Assembly (NCBI RefSeq): GCF_001613935.1
Contig: NZ_LQCI01000034.1
Span: forward strand, 19,886-83,885
DNA length: 64,000 nt
Origin: Amycolatopsis regifaucium
Lineage (GTDB): Bacteria; Actinomycetota; Actinomycetes; Mycobacteriales; Pseudonocardiaceae
Direction: 5' to 3'
Shown: positions 35,130 to 43,052 of the stretch, piece by piece
How the letters are laid out: every line of letters begins with the position of its first letter
How positions within the stretch are numbered: the first letter of the stretch is position 1
Position numbers and translations under genes: made by a program
Notes under the pieces: model-generated
What the model was told of the DNA's origin: nothing
What the model saw: only the letters and a program-made list of their open reading frames with translations
Databases searched by the model: none

Positions 35130-36308
35130 TCACTGGGCTTCGAGGACGACGGCCAGCCCCTGGCCGACGCCGATACAGATGGCCGCCAGGCCCCACCTGC
35201 CACCGGAGCGGCGCAGATGATGGGCCAGGGTGCCGAGGATGCGGCCGCCGGAGGCGCCCAGCGGATGCCCGATCGCGATGGCGCCGCCGTTGACGTTCAC
35301 GATCTCCGGGTCGAGTTTCGACCAGTCACGCAGGCACGCCAGCGACTGTGCGGCGAACGCCTCGTTCAGTTCGACGGCGGCCAGGTCTTCCCAGCCGATC
35401 CCGGCCCGCTCCAGGGCGATTTCGGCCGCACGCACCGGGCCGATGCCGAAGACGTCGGGATCGACGCCCGCCGCGCCCCGGCCGGCGATCCTGGCCAGTG
35501 GCGCCTTGCCGAGCCGTTTCCCGGCCGCCTCGTCACCGAGCAGCAACGCGGACGCGCCGTCGTTGAGCGGCGAGGCGTTCGCGGCCGTGACCGTCCCTTG
35601 TGGACGGAAGACGGGCTTGAGCTTCGCGAGTTTCTCCGGGCTGGAGTCCGGCCGGATGCCTTCGTCACGGGTGAGTTCGACGCCCTCGACCGCGACGACG
35701 TGATCGTCGTAGAAACCCTCGTCCCAGGCGCGGGCGGCGTTGACGTGACTGCGGACGGCGAACGCGTCCTGCTCGTCGCGGCCGATGCCGTAGCGCTCGG
35801 CGAGCTGTTCGGTGGATTCGCCGAGCGAGACCGTCCACTGTTCGGGCATCTTCGGGTTGACCATGCGCCAGCCGAGCGCGGTGGAGTACAGCGTCTGGTT
35901 GCCGGCGGGGAAGGCCTTTTCCGGCTTCTGCATGACCAGCGGCGAACGGCTCATCGACTCGACCCCGCCCGCGACGGCCAGCGAAGCGTCGCCGACCTGG
36001 ATCGAGCGGCTGGCCTGCATGACCGCGTCGAGGCCGGAGCCGCACAGCCGGTTGACCGTGGCGCCCGGGACACTCGTCGGCCAGCCCGCCAGCAGCGCCG
36101 CCATCCGCGCGACGTTCCGGTTGTCCTCGCCGGCGCCGTTGGCGTCACCGAGGACGACCTCGTCCACGGTGGCCGGGTCGAGGTCGTTGCGCTCGCCCAG
36201 TGCCCGCAGCACGGTGGCGGCGAGATCGTCCGGGCGGACCCCGGACAGGGCGCCGCCGTACTTGCCGAACGGGGTACGGATGGCGTCGAACAGGAAGACG
36301 TCGGTCAT
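35130..36308 (-). CDS. pcaF: Beta-ketoadipyl-CoA thiolase
   Basis: 392 residues. The nucleophilic Cys89 lies in VNRLCGSGLDAV; the catalytic His in AIGHPLGASGGR and the second Cys in AAICIGVGQG near the C-terminus complete the thiolase site. It splits beta-ketoadipyl-CoA into acetyl-CoA and succinyl-CoA, the last step of the pathway. The start at 36308 (MTDVFLFDAIRTPFG) overlaps the pcaJ stop by four bases. Other acetyl-CoA acyltransferases look alike, but the operon makes the role clear. Confidence 0.92.
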   Translation of the reverse strand: MTDVFLFDAIRTPFGKYGGALSGVRPDDLAATVLRALGERNDLDPATVDEVVLGDANGAGEDNRNVARMAALLAGWPTSVPGATVNRLCGSGLDAVMQASRSIQVGDASLAVAGGVESMSRSPLVMQKPEKAFPAGNQTLYSTALGWRMVNPKMPEQWTVSLGESTEQLAERYGIGRDEQDAFAVRSHVNAARAWDEGFYDDHVVAVEGVELTRDEGIRPDSSPEKLAKLKPVFRPQGTVTAANASPLNDGASALLLGDEAAGKRLGKAPLARIAGRGAAGVDPDVFGIGPVRAAEIALERAGIGWEDLAAVELNEAFAAQSLACLRDWSKLDPEIVNVNGGAIAIGHPLGASGGRILGTLAHHLRRSGGRWGLAAICIGVGQGLAVVLEAQ

Positions 36309-37060
36309 GCGCTCGCCCTTTTGAGGTCTCGGAGGATGCGGAGTTCTGCCTCGGTCGGCGCCGGGGTGGTACCCAGGTCGCCTGCCACCTTCAGTTTCCA
36401 CCCGGTCGCCGCGACGACCTGATCGACCTCGACACCGGGATGCAGTTCGGTGAGCGTGAGCTCCGCGGTCTCCGGGTCTGGCCGCATCAGGCCGAGGTCG
36501 GTGACCACCAGCGTCGGCCCGGCGCCGGGCAGGCCGAGCCGCGCACGGTCGCCCTTCCCGGTGCCGTGGCCGAACGACGTCACGAAGTCGACCTTCTCGA
36601 CGAAGGTGCGGGTGCTCTGCCGCAGCACCACGAACACCTCGCGGCAGGACGCGGCGATCTCCGGCGCGCCGCCCGCGCCGGGCAGGCGCACCTTGGGGTG
36701 GGCGTAGTCCGGGCCGATCACGGTGGTGTTGATGTTGCCGAACTTGTCCAGCTGGGCGGCACCGAGGAAGCCGACGTCGATCCGGCCGGGCTGGAGCCAG
36801 TAGTTGAAGACCTCGGGGACGCTGACCACGGCGTCCGCGGTATCGGCGAGTTCGCCGTCGCCGATGGACAACGGGAGGCGGCTCGGTTTGGCGCCGAGAC
36901 AACCGGATTCGTAGATCAGCGTGAGGTTCGGCGCGTGTCCGCGCCGGGCGAGGTTCGCGGCCGTGCTCGGCAGGCCGATGCCCACGAAACAGGACATCCC
37001 GTCGCCGAGCGCGCGAGCGGCGGCGACGCTCATCATCTCGTCGGAGGTGTACTCGGTCAT
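36305..37060 (-). CDS. pcaJ: 3-oxoadipate CoA-transferase beta subunit
   Basis: 251 residues, family I CoA-transferase beta chain. The catalytic glutamate is Glu51 in LTLIYESGCLGAKP. CFVGIGLPSTAANLARRGH at the start is typical of this group. With PcaI it moves CoA from succinyl-CoA to beta-ketoadipate. The start at 37060 overlaps the pcaI stop (ATGA). The motif ESG in place of the more common ENG is shared by related actinobacterial subunits as far as I recall. Confidence 0.88.
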   Translation of the reverse strand: MTEYTSDEMMSVAAARALGDGMSCFVGIGLPSTAANLARRGHAPNLTLIYESGCLGAKPSRLPLSIGDGELADTADAVVSVPEVFNYWLQPGRIDVGFLGAAQLDKFGNINTTVIGPDYAHPKVRLPGAGGAPEIAASCREVFVVLRQSTRTFVEKVDFVTSFGHGTGKGDRARLGLPGAGPTLVVTDLGLMRPDPETAELTLTELHPGVEVDQVVAATGWKLKVAGDLGTTPAPTEAELRILRDLKRASA

Positions 37061-37866
37061 GCCTTCACTCCCGTCAGCTCGTCGAGCCAGCGGGTGAAGC
37101 TCTCCCTGTCCCGGCCGATCGCGTCCCATGCCTGGTAGGCGTCGTTGTCCCGTTCGTAGTACCCCGCCGCGTACGACGGCCTCGCGCCACCGGGAACCTC
37201 GGCGACGACGGTGACCGCCCACGACGGCAGCACGATCGCGCCCGGCCGGGGCTCCAGCTCGTCCACGATCTCCTCGACAGTGACCAGTGAGCGCTTCGCC
37301 GCGAGCACCGCCTCCTTCTGCACGCCCGTGATGCCCCAGATCTGGACGTTGCCGGACCGGTCGGCGCGCTGGGCGTGCACGATCGACACGTCCGGGTTGA
37401 GCGCGGGGACGGCGGCGAGTCGCTCGCCGGTGAAGGGGCAGGTGATGGGCTTGATCGTGTCGGTGTGCGCGGCGAGATCGGTGCCGGTGTAGCCGCGCAG
37501 CACCGCGAACGGCAGGCCCGAAGCACCGGCTACGTACCGATTCGCCATGCCCGCGTGACTGTGTTCCTCTATCTCCAGCGGTACCGGCCAGGAGTGCTGG
37601 ACGGCGTCACGGAAGCGGTGCAGCGAGCCGACGCCGGGATTGCCACCCCAGGAGAAGATCAGCTTGCTCGCGCAACCCGCGCCGATGAGCTGGTCGTAGA
37701 CGATGTCCGGGGTCATGCGGACGAGCGTCAGCCCGGTGCGGCGCTGCCGGATGATCTCGTGACCGGCGGCCACGGGGATGAGGTGCGTGAAGCCCTCCAG
37801 CGCGACGGTGTCCCCGTCGCGCACCAGCCGTGCCACGGCCTCCTTCAACGACAGCAGCTCAGCCAT
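37057..37866 (-). CDS. pcaI: 3-oxoadipate CoA-transferase alpha subunit
   Basis: 269 residues. The CoA-transferase alpha-chain features are VRDGDTVALEGFTHLIPVAA near the N-terminus, GAGCASKLIFSWGGNPGVGS (about 63-82) and AQRADRSGNVQIWG. First gene of the operon pcaIJFHGDC. The ATG at 37866 is preferred because the protein then begins at the first conserved helix (MAELLSLKEAVARL); the open frame upstream crosses the promoter. Confidence 0.9.
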   Translation of the reverse strand: MAELLSLKEAVARLVRDGDTVALEGFTHLIPVAAGHEIIRQRRTGLTLVRMTPDIVYDQLIGAGCASKLIFSWGGNPGVGSLHRFRDAVQHSWPVPLEIEEHSHAGMANRYVAGASGLPFAVLRGYTGTDLAAHTDTIKPITCPFTGERLAAVPALNPDVSIVHAQRADRSGNVQIWGITGVQKEAVLAAKRSLVTVEEIVDELEPRPGAIVLPSWAVTVVAEVPGGARPSYAAGYYERDNDAYQAWDAIGRDRESFTRWLDELTGVKA

Positions 37867-37898
37867 CCCCACTCCCGGCCCGTTCGGATCGCGCACAC

Positions 37899-37917
37899 AT
37901 GTTCTGCATATGAACAT
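37899..37917. promoter_or_regulatory. Candidate PcaR operator upstream of pcaI
   Basis: ATGTTC-N7-GAACAT is a perfect inverted repeat with a 19-base span, 33 bases before pcaI. The AT-rich core (TGCATAT) stands out from GC-rich surroundings and probably overlaps the promoter. IclR-type regulators bind sites of about this size. Regulation by PcaR is inferred. Confidence 0.6.
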
Positions 37918-37976
37918 AGCACAACCGGCTGGGTCCGGGTAACTCCTTGTTCGCGGGCATCGCCGCGGTCCCACCC

Positions 37977-38031
37977 CTTGATCAACGGAAGATCCGGGAC
38001 ACTCGACGTCCTCGATCTTCCGTTGATCAAG
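37977..38031. repeat. Long intergenic hairpin
   Basis: Arms CTTGATCAACGGAAGATC (37977-37994) and its exact complement (38014-38031) enclose a 19-base loop in which GGAC/GTCC pairs again. It lies between the pca promoter and the frameshifted gene at 38071-38495. No T-tract. Confidence 0.85.
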
Positions 38032-38070
38032 CTGGTGTCGAGCACGCCCTCCTGCGACCGGAGTAAGGGC

Positions 38071-38495
38071 TCAGCCGATCCCGCTGCCGGGCGGGAACCA
38101 TTCGACGGCCTTGAAGTCGCCCGTCTCGACCCGCTCGAAGGTCGCACTGCTCAGACACGGCGGCACGATCTGCTTGTGGTCGGGGTCGGGACCCCAGCAG
38201 TAGCCGACCCTGTCGTGCTTGCCGTGGTCGTAGACCGTCATCCCGACCCGGAGAACCCCTCGCCCGCGTGACTCACCCGGAACGTCCCCTCGCTTTCCGG
38301 GTAGAGACCACGCGCGTCGAAAGTGAACCGGACGTCCTGGCCGTCCTTGCGCAGCATCTTGGAGCTGCCGATCAGGCTCGGTTCGGTCGGCTTCCCCTTG
38401 CCCTCTTCCGCCCCCGAGGCCGAGCCTGACGCGACGAGGGTCGTGGCGATGACCATCGCGGCTCCGATCGCCGCGAGTTCTCGTGATCGTTTCAT
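38071..38495 (-). pseudogene. Small secreted protein gene with a single-base frameshift
   Basis: From the ATG at 38495 the frame gives a signal peptide (MKRSRELAAIGAAMVIATTL, then VASGSASGA) and a secreted domain as far as VSHAGEG. It then reaches a stop near 38238. A second frame continues the coding pattern from GVLRVGMTVYDHGKH to the end PPGSGIG at 38071, with two cysteines (GYCWGP and PPCLSS). The break falls in a G-run (GAGGGGTT): one extra G would join both parts into about 141 residues. It is either a true frameshift or a sequencing error in a homopolymer. The family is not recognised. Confidence 0.65.
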
Positions 38496-38652
38496 TTCCA
38501 CCCCTGGAATCCCCTGCTCGCGGAACCTTTCCGCGACTACGACCATCCCGGCGCGACGGGTGGTGACGACTCCCCCACGCAGGGGAAGCGCCTCCCTCAT
38601 AGCGGGGATTCGCGCGTTTGGGATACCAATCCCCGCCCACTAGGCTGACGGC

Positions 38653-39618
38653 GTGACCTCGACTATCGCGGTGACCCGGTGGATTCCCGACGAAGCGCTG
38701 AAAGTGCTCGCCGACATCGGGGAGGTGAAACTGTCGCGCGCCGAACGGCCGCTGACGCCGGACGAACTGCGTGAGTTCGTCCAAGGCGCGGCCGCGATCG
38801 TCGGCATGCTGCACGACCGGATCGACGGCGAGGTCGCCGAGGCGGCGGGCCCGGCGCTGAAGGTCGTGGCGAACGTGGCCGTCGGCTACGACAACATCGA
38901 CGTCCCGGCGCTGGCCGAACGCGGCGTCACGGTCACCAACACCCCCGGCGTGCTCACCGACGCCACCGCGGATCTGGCGTTCGGGCTGATCCTCGCGGTC
39001 ACGCGACGGCTCGGCGAGGGCGAACGACTGCTCCGCTCGCGCACGCCGTGGTCGTTCCACCTGGGTTTCCTGCTCGGCTCCGGACTGCAGGACAAGACGC
39101 TCGGTATCGTGGGGCTCGGCCAGATCGGGCAGGCGGTCGCGCGGCGGGCACTCGGTTTCGGCATGCGGATCGTCTACTCAGGACGGTCACGGGCCGCCGA
39201 AGAGGTCGAAAGGACCTTGGGCGCGAAGTACGTGTCCTTCGACGAACTGCTGAAAAGTGCCGACGTCGTCTCGCTGCACTGCCCCCTCACACCGGAAACC
39301 CGCCACCTCATCGACGCGGACGCGCTGAAGACGATGAAACCGGGCGCCTGTCTGATCAACACCACACGCGGGCCCGTCGTGCACGAAGCGGCGCTGGCGG
39401 ACGCGCTCGAAGCCGGGGAGATCGCCGGAGCGGGACTCGACGTGTTCGAAGCCGAGCCCGAGGTCGAACCCCGCTTGCTGGACCGGGAAAACGTCGTCTT
39501 GACGCCGCACCTCGGATCGGCGACGGTCGAGACCCGTACCGCCATGGCCGTGCTCGCGGCCGAGAACGTCGCGTCGGTGCTCACCGGCGGAAACCCGCTG
39601 ACGGAGGTTCGTCCATGA
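38653..39618 (+). CDS. D-2-hydroxyacid dehydrogenase, probable glyoxylate/hydroxypyruvate reductase
   Basis: 321 residues. The Rossmann motif is GIVGLGQIGQAVARRALGFG (about 150-169). The catalytic triad residues sit in INTTRGPVV (Arg), LDVFEAEP (Glu) and LTPHLGSA (His). The N-terminal VANVAVGYDNIDVPALAERG is typical of glyoxylate/hydroxypyruvate reductases. The GTG start at 38653 gives MTSTIAVTRW. It overlaps the glycerate kinase gene by four bases, so hydroxypyruvate to glycerate to phosphoglycerate is the likely joint route. Other 2-ketoacids are possible substrates. Confidence 0.87.
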   Translation: MTSTIAVTRWIPDEALKVLADIGEVKLSRAERPLTPDELREFVQGAAAIVGMLHDRIDGEVAEAAGPALKVVANVAVGYDNIDVPALAERGVTVTNTPGVLTDATADLAFGLILAVTRRLGEGERLLRSRTPWSFHLGFLLGSGLQDKTLGIVGLGQIGQAVARRALGFGMRIVYSGRSRAAEEVERTLGAKYVSFDELLKSADVVSLHCPLTPETRHLIDADALKTMKPGACLINTTRGPVVHEAALADALEAGEIAGAGLDVFEAEPEVEPRLLDRENVVLTPHLGSATVETRTAMAVLAAENVASVLTGGNPLTEVRP

Positions 39619-40742
39619 CTCGTGTGGTCATCGCGCCCGACAAATTCAAGGGAAGCCTGACCGCGGTCGAGGCCGCGGAGGCGATCGCCCACGGCGTCCG
39701 CGACGCACTGCCCGAGGCCGAAATCTCCGCTTGCCCGGTCGCGGACGGCGGCGAGGGAACGCTCGACGTCCTCGTGGCGGCGGGCGGAAGTCTCGTGGAA
39801 CTCCCGGTTCGCGGGCCGCTCGACGAAACCGTCGACGCGCGCTACGTGACACTCGACGGAACGGCCTACATCGAATCGGCCCGCGCGTGCGGGATCGAGT
39901 TCGTCGAGCCGAACCCCGAGGTGGCGCTGGCCGCGCACACCTGGGGTGTCGGCGAACTGCTCGCGCACGCGATCGACAACGGCGCGCGGCGGCTGGTGCT
40001 GACCGTCGGCGGCACCGCGAGCACCGACGGCGGCGCCGGGATGCTGGCGGCGCTGGGCGCCGGAGTGTTCGACGCGTTCGGGGCGCCGGTCGGGCTCGGC
40101 GGTGGCACGTTGGGCCGCGTCGCCTCGGCCGAACTCGGGCCGGTGCGCGAACGCCTCGGCTCCGTGGCGGTCGCCGTCGCCACCGACGTGACGAATCCGC
40201 TGCTCGGCCCGCGCGGCGCGGCCGCGGTCTTCGGGCCGCAGAAGGGCGCCGGGCCACGCGAGGTCGAGCAACTGGACGCGTCGCTGGCCCGCTGGGCACA
40301 AGCGTTGCGGAACGCCGGGACCGCCGACGTCTCCGACCTCCCCGGGGCGGGAGCGGGCGGCGGGGTGGCCGCCGGCGCGATCGCGGGTCTCGGCGGTCGA
40401 GTGGAATCCGGTTTCCAGCTCATCGCCGGGCTCACCGGGGTCGCCGACGCCATCGAGCACGCCGACCTGGTCATCACCGGCGAAGGCTCACTCGACGAGC
40501 AAAGCCTCGACGGCAAGGCCCCGGCGGGCATCGCGGCCCGCGCGCACGAGCATTCGGTGCCGCTGATGGTGCTTGCCGGTCGGATCCAGCTGGACGAGCG
40601 CCAGCTCACCGGTCTCGGTGTCGTGGGCAGCGCCGCTTTGATCGACCACGCGCCTTCGCTCGACCACGCGCGTGCGCACGCGGCGGAACTCCTGCGCGAG
40701 CGGGCCGGAGAACTGGTCCGCGCCTGGGCTCGGACCGTCTGA
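39615..40742 (+). CDS. Glycerate kinase (GlxK/GarK family)
   Basis: 375 residues. VIAPDKFKGSLTAVEAAEAI at the N-terminus and ADGGEGTLDVL (about 36-46) are hallmarks of the type 1 glycerate kinases; GGTASTDGGAGMLAALG and ITGEGSLDEQS complete the signature. It phosphorylates glycerate to phosphoglycerate. The ATG at 39615 overlaps the preceding reductase stop (ATGA), so this start is preferred. A long hairpin 26 bases downstream probably ends the transcript. Confidence 0.9.
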   Translation: MTRVVIAPDKFKGSLTAVEAAEAIAHGVRDALPEAEISACPVADGGEGTLDVLVAAGGSLVELPVRGPLDETVDARYVTLDGTAYIESARACGIEFVEPNPEVALAAHTWGVGELLAHAIDNGARRLVLTVGGTASTDGGAGMLAALGAGVFDAFGAPVGLGGGTLGRVASAELGPVRERLGSVAVAVATDVTNPLLGPRGAAAVFGPQKGAGPREVEQLDASLARWAQALRNAGTADVSDLPGAGAGGGVAAGAIAGLGGRVESGFQLIAGLTGVADAIEHADLVITGEGSLDEQSLDGKAPAGIAARAHEHSVPLMVLAGRIQLDERQLTGLGVVGSAALIDHAPSLDHARAHAAELLRERAGELVRAWARTV

Positions 40743-40767
40743 GGGGTCACGCGAAGGCGCTCTGAAG

Positions 40768-40820
40768 TCCGTGAAGGCCTCCTTCCCTACCTTCAGAGTA
40801 GGGAAGGAGGCCTTCACGGA
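40768..40820. repeat. Long perfect hairpin between convergent genes
   Basis: Arms of 23 bases (40768-40790 and 40798-40820) contain GTGAAGGCCTCCTTCCCTAC and its exact complement around a 7-base loop. It lies between the convergent glycerate kinase and HesB-like genes, so it can act as a two-way terminator although no T-tract is present. Confidence 0.9.
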
Positions 40821-40902
40821 ACTACGGGCAAGGCGCAGCTCGAGCGCTCGCGGAGAGCACCAGATGTGCCTTACAGGTCAAGCAAAAGTCTGAACCGCCG
40901 GC

Positions 40903-41208
40903 TCAGCTTCCCGGCTGAGGCTGCGGAAGTACGGCGAAAGCGACTTCGCCGGTCTCGTCCTGCTGAACGTCGAGCACCTTGTCGTCGAGCAACTCGGCCG
41001 CTTCCGGCTCCAGGAAGACCTTCGGGCCCCCGTCGGCGCCAAGCACCTTGTCGCCGCTTTCGGGCTGCGGGGCAACGGAAACCGCGAGCTGCGGGCTGTC
41101 TCCCCGCTGCGAGTGCATCGCGAACCGCAGTCCGCTGCCGTCGTCGATTCCCTCCTGCCCGGTCAGTGCGGTGATCGCCTCGGCGGCGGCTTCGGTGACT
41201 GTCAGCAT
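40903..41208 (-). CDS. HesB/IscA-like protein lacking the cluster cysteines
   Basis: 101 residues. MLTVTEAAAEAITALTGQEG and GLRFAMHSQRGDSPQLAV follow the A-type carrier pattern, and VFLEPEAAELLDDKVLDVQ matches the conserved middle. All three ligand cysteines (the single one after the first strand and the terminal CxC) are absent; the protein has no cysteine at all. It is thus unlikely to carry an iron-sulphur cluster. AGGAAGGCAG precedes the ATG at 41208 as ribosome site. Function unknown. Confidence 0.8.
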   Translation of the reverse strand: MLTVTEAAAEAITALTGQEGIDDGSGLRFAMHSQRGDSPQLAVSVAPQPESGDKVLGADGGPKVFLEPEAAELLDDKVLDVQQDETGEVAFAVLPQPQPGS

Positions 41209-41289
41209 CTCTGCCTTCCTTCGTCGCGGTCTTGCACTTGACGGACCCACGCTAGGGGGTGACGGCAGGGCCCGCCGTCTGAATGAAGA

Positions 41290-41505
41290 TCATTTCTCGC
41301 CGACGTCAGGCTCCTCTTCGGCCAGTCGCATGGCGTGTGATTCGCCTTCGCGGATCTCCGCGGGCGTCGTCCCGAACCGGTCGGCAGCACTCCAGTGCTC
41401 GGGTGGCTCGATACCTTCTTCGAGGGGATCGACACGGAGTTCGTCCTCGTCGAGCGCCTCACTGGGACTCAAGGTTTCCGGTTCTGCCGTCTCGCGGTCG
41501 TCCAT
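41290..41505 (-). CDS. Small acidic protein, DUF5709-like
   Basis: 71 residues, about one third Asp or Glu. SPSEALDEDELRVDPLEEG and RLAEEEPDVGEK resemble a family of small acidic actinobacterial proteins that I associate with DUF5709. No membrane segment and no cysteine. Function unknown. It is on the same strand as the HesB-like gene but 81 bases away with its own start. Confidence 0.7.
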   Translation of the reverse strand: MDDRETAEPETLSPSEALDEDELRVDPLEEGIEPPEHWSAADRFGTTPAEIREGESHAMRLAEEEPDVGEK

Positions 41506-41639
41506 CGGCCGTTCCCTCCTCGTCGGACGTTCGCCGGGCCGTGCTGTACTCGACCCGGTCCCTGTGGCCTACCCGCCGCCGCCGGAGGCCAAACGACGAC
41601 GCTGTCGGGGGGATCACAGTTCTCAGTGGCTTTAGCAGC

Positions 41640-41655
41640 TTCACAAATTTGTGAA
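41640..41655. promoter_or_regulatory. 16-base perfect palindrome upstream of the GtrA gene
   Basis: TTCACAAATTTGTGAA is a perfect palindrome 21 bases before the GtrA-type start. The AT-rich site stands in GC-rich DNA and a TAGCGT box follows at 41664-41669, so it would overlap a promoter. It is a strong candidate operator; the regulator is unknown. Confidence 0.65.
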
Positions 41656-41676
41656 ACAAGGGGTAGCGTCGTCTTC

Positions 41677-42132
41677 ATGACCACCACCAGGTGGGCGCCA
41701 GGGCACCGGATCATCCGGCGCGCGCCGGAACGGCATCACGAGCTCGGCAACCATGCCGCCTGGTACGTCGTCGCGGGGGTCGCCGCCACCGGCCTCCAAG
41801 CGGTGCTCTTCCTTGTCCTCCAGCCGGTATTGGGCCCCCAGCCGGCCAATCTGGTCGCGCTCGCGGTCACGACGGCCGGGAACACCGAGTTCCACCGACG
41901 GGTCACCTTCGCCACCCGGAAGAGTCAGGCGGGCAAACGACATTTCCAGGACGTGGTGACCTTCGCCTTCTACGCCGTGTACGGCTCGATCGTGCTCGCG
42001 TCCCTCGACGCGGTGATCACCGAGCCCACCGCGCTGGAGCAGACGGGTGCCTTGCTCGCGGCCAGCGTCGTGGGCGGCATCGCGCGCTTCGCGGTCCTCC
42101 GCTGGTGGGTCTTCCCCCGTCAAAAGGCTTAG
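41677..42132 (+). CDS. GtrA-family membrane protein
   Basis: 151 residues with four predicted membrane segments (YVVAGVAATGLQAVLFLVL, LVALAVTTAGNTEF, VVTFAFYAVYGSIVLAS, TGALLAASVVGGIARFAVL). The GtrA signature NTEFHRRVTFA is present at about residue 69 and the last helix ends LRWWVF, as usual. Family members help translocate lipid-linked sugars. The ATG at 41677 (MTTTRWAPGHR) was chosen. Two DUF202 genes follow within 11 and 13 bases, suggesting one operon. Confidence 0.83.
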   Translation: MTTTRWAPGHRIIRRAPERHHELGNHAAWYVVAGVAATGLQAVLFLVLQPVLGPQPANLVALAVTTAGNTEFHRRVTFATRKSQAGKRHFQDVVTFAFYAVYGSIVLASLDAVITEPTALEQTGALLAASVVGGIARFAVLRWWVFPRQKA

Positions 42133-42142
42133 TCTTCGTCGC

Positions 42143-42493
42143 GTGGCAAAGATCAACGGACCGCACGACGGCGGTTCGGAACCCGATTACCGATTCACCC
42201 TCGCCAACGAACGGACCTTCCTCGCCTGGCTCAGGACGGCGCTGGGCCTGCTCGCCGGCGGCGTCGCCGTGCACCAGCTGGTACCGGCCCCGACCGCGCT
42301 GAGCACCGTCCTCACCGGACTTTGCGTCGTATTGGCGGCCGTACTCGCGGCGAGCGCGTATCCCCGCTGGCGGCAGGTCCAGACCGCGATGCGCGCGGGA
42401 CGGCCGCTGCCGAAGAGCGGGATGCTGATCGTGCTGACCGCGGGGATTCTCGCGATCACACTGACAGCCGCGGCACTGGTGGTCTTCTCGTGA
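42143..42493 (+). CDS. DUF202 (YidH-like) membrane protein
   Basis: 116 residues. The family signature ANERTFLAWLRTALGLLAGG lies at about residues 20-39; three membrane segments follow (LSTVLTGLCVVLAAVLAAS, MLIVLTAGILAITLTAAAL). A GTG start at 42143 gives VAKINGPHDG. It lies 10 bases after the GtrA gene. Function of the family is not established. Confidence 0.85.
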   Translation: MAKINGPHDGGSEPDYRFTLANERTFLAWLRTALGLLAGGVAVHQLVPAPTALSTVLTGLCVVLAAVLAASAYPRWRQVQTAMRAGRPLPKSGMLIVLTAGILAITLTAAALVVFS

Positions 42494-42506
42494 ACCTGGC
42501 GAGCGC

Positions 42507-42803
42507 GTGAGCGATCACGGAGCGCAAGCGCAGCGGACGGGGCTGGCCTGGCGCCGGACCGCGCTCGCGGCTACTGCCTGCACACTCCTGCTGCTGCATT
42601 TGGCCGCCCGCCGGGGCTGGGGGACGGCGGTCATCCCGGTCGTGTTCGCCGGGGCCATGGTGATCACCCTCGCCGTCACCGGAGCGGTTCGTGAACGGGC
42701 ACTGCGCCGGGCGGGTACCCCGAAACCTCTTAACCCCGCCTTGGCTGTCACCGTGTCGGCACTCGTCGTAGCGACGGCGGCCACTTTGATCGCGGTGCGC
42801 TAA
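42507..42803 (+). CDS. Second, shorter DUF202 membrane protein
   Basis: 98 residues. GLAWRRTALAATACTLLLLH is a shortened form of the DUF202 signature; two further membrane segments follow (IPVVFAGAMVITLAVTGAV, ALAVTVSALVVATAATLI). The GTG start at 42507 comes 13 bases after the previous gene. The pair with the preceding protein suggests a hetero-oligomer. Function unknown. Confidence 0.82.
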   Translation: MSDHGAQAQRTGLAWRRTALAATACTLLLLHLAARRGWGTAVIPVVFAGAMVITLAVTGAVRERALRRAGTPKPLNPALAVTVSALVVATAATLIAVR

Positions 42804-42903
42804 CCGCCGGGCACATCCAGCGATCACGAACGTCCTTTCCGCGACGCGGAGTCTCGGTTCTATTAAGCCGACTCCGGCGAATGGGCTATCTCTAGTTGAA
42901 ATC

Positions 42904-42932
42904 TTTACTGCCGTCCGATCGGCGCCTACGAT
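42904..42932 (+). promoter_or_regulatory. Possible promoter of the sigma factor gene
   Basis: TTTACT (42904-42909) and TACGAT (42927-42932) are separated by 17 bases, 120 bases before the sigma factor start, in an AT-richer part of a 249-base gap. The -35 box is weak. This is a guess from spacing. Confidence 0.35.
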
Positions 42933-43052
42933 TACGCTGCGTCGCAACGGTGGCAGATGAATCTGATCGTACGGAGCATCTGCCGCCCGCAATCGTTACG
43001 GAGTGTTGACCCCTCGACGGCGACGGTCACGGGTCGGCCGGGGAGGACGACC

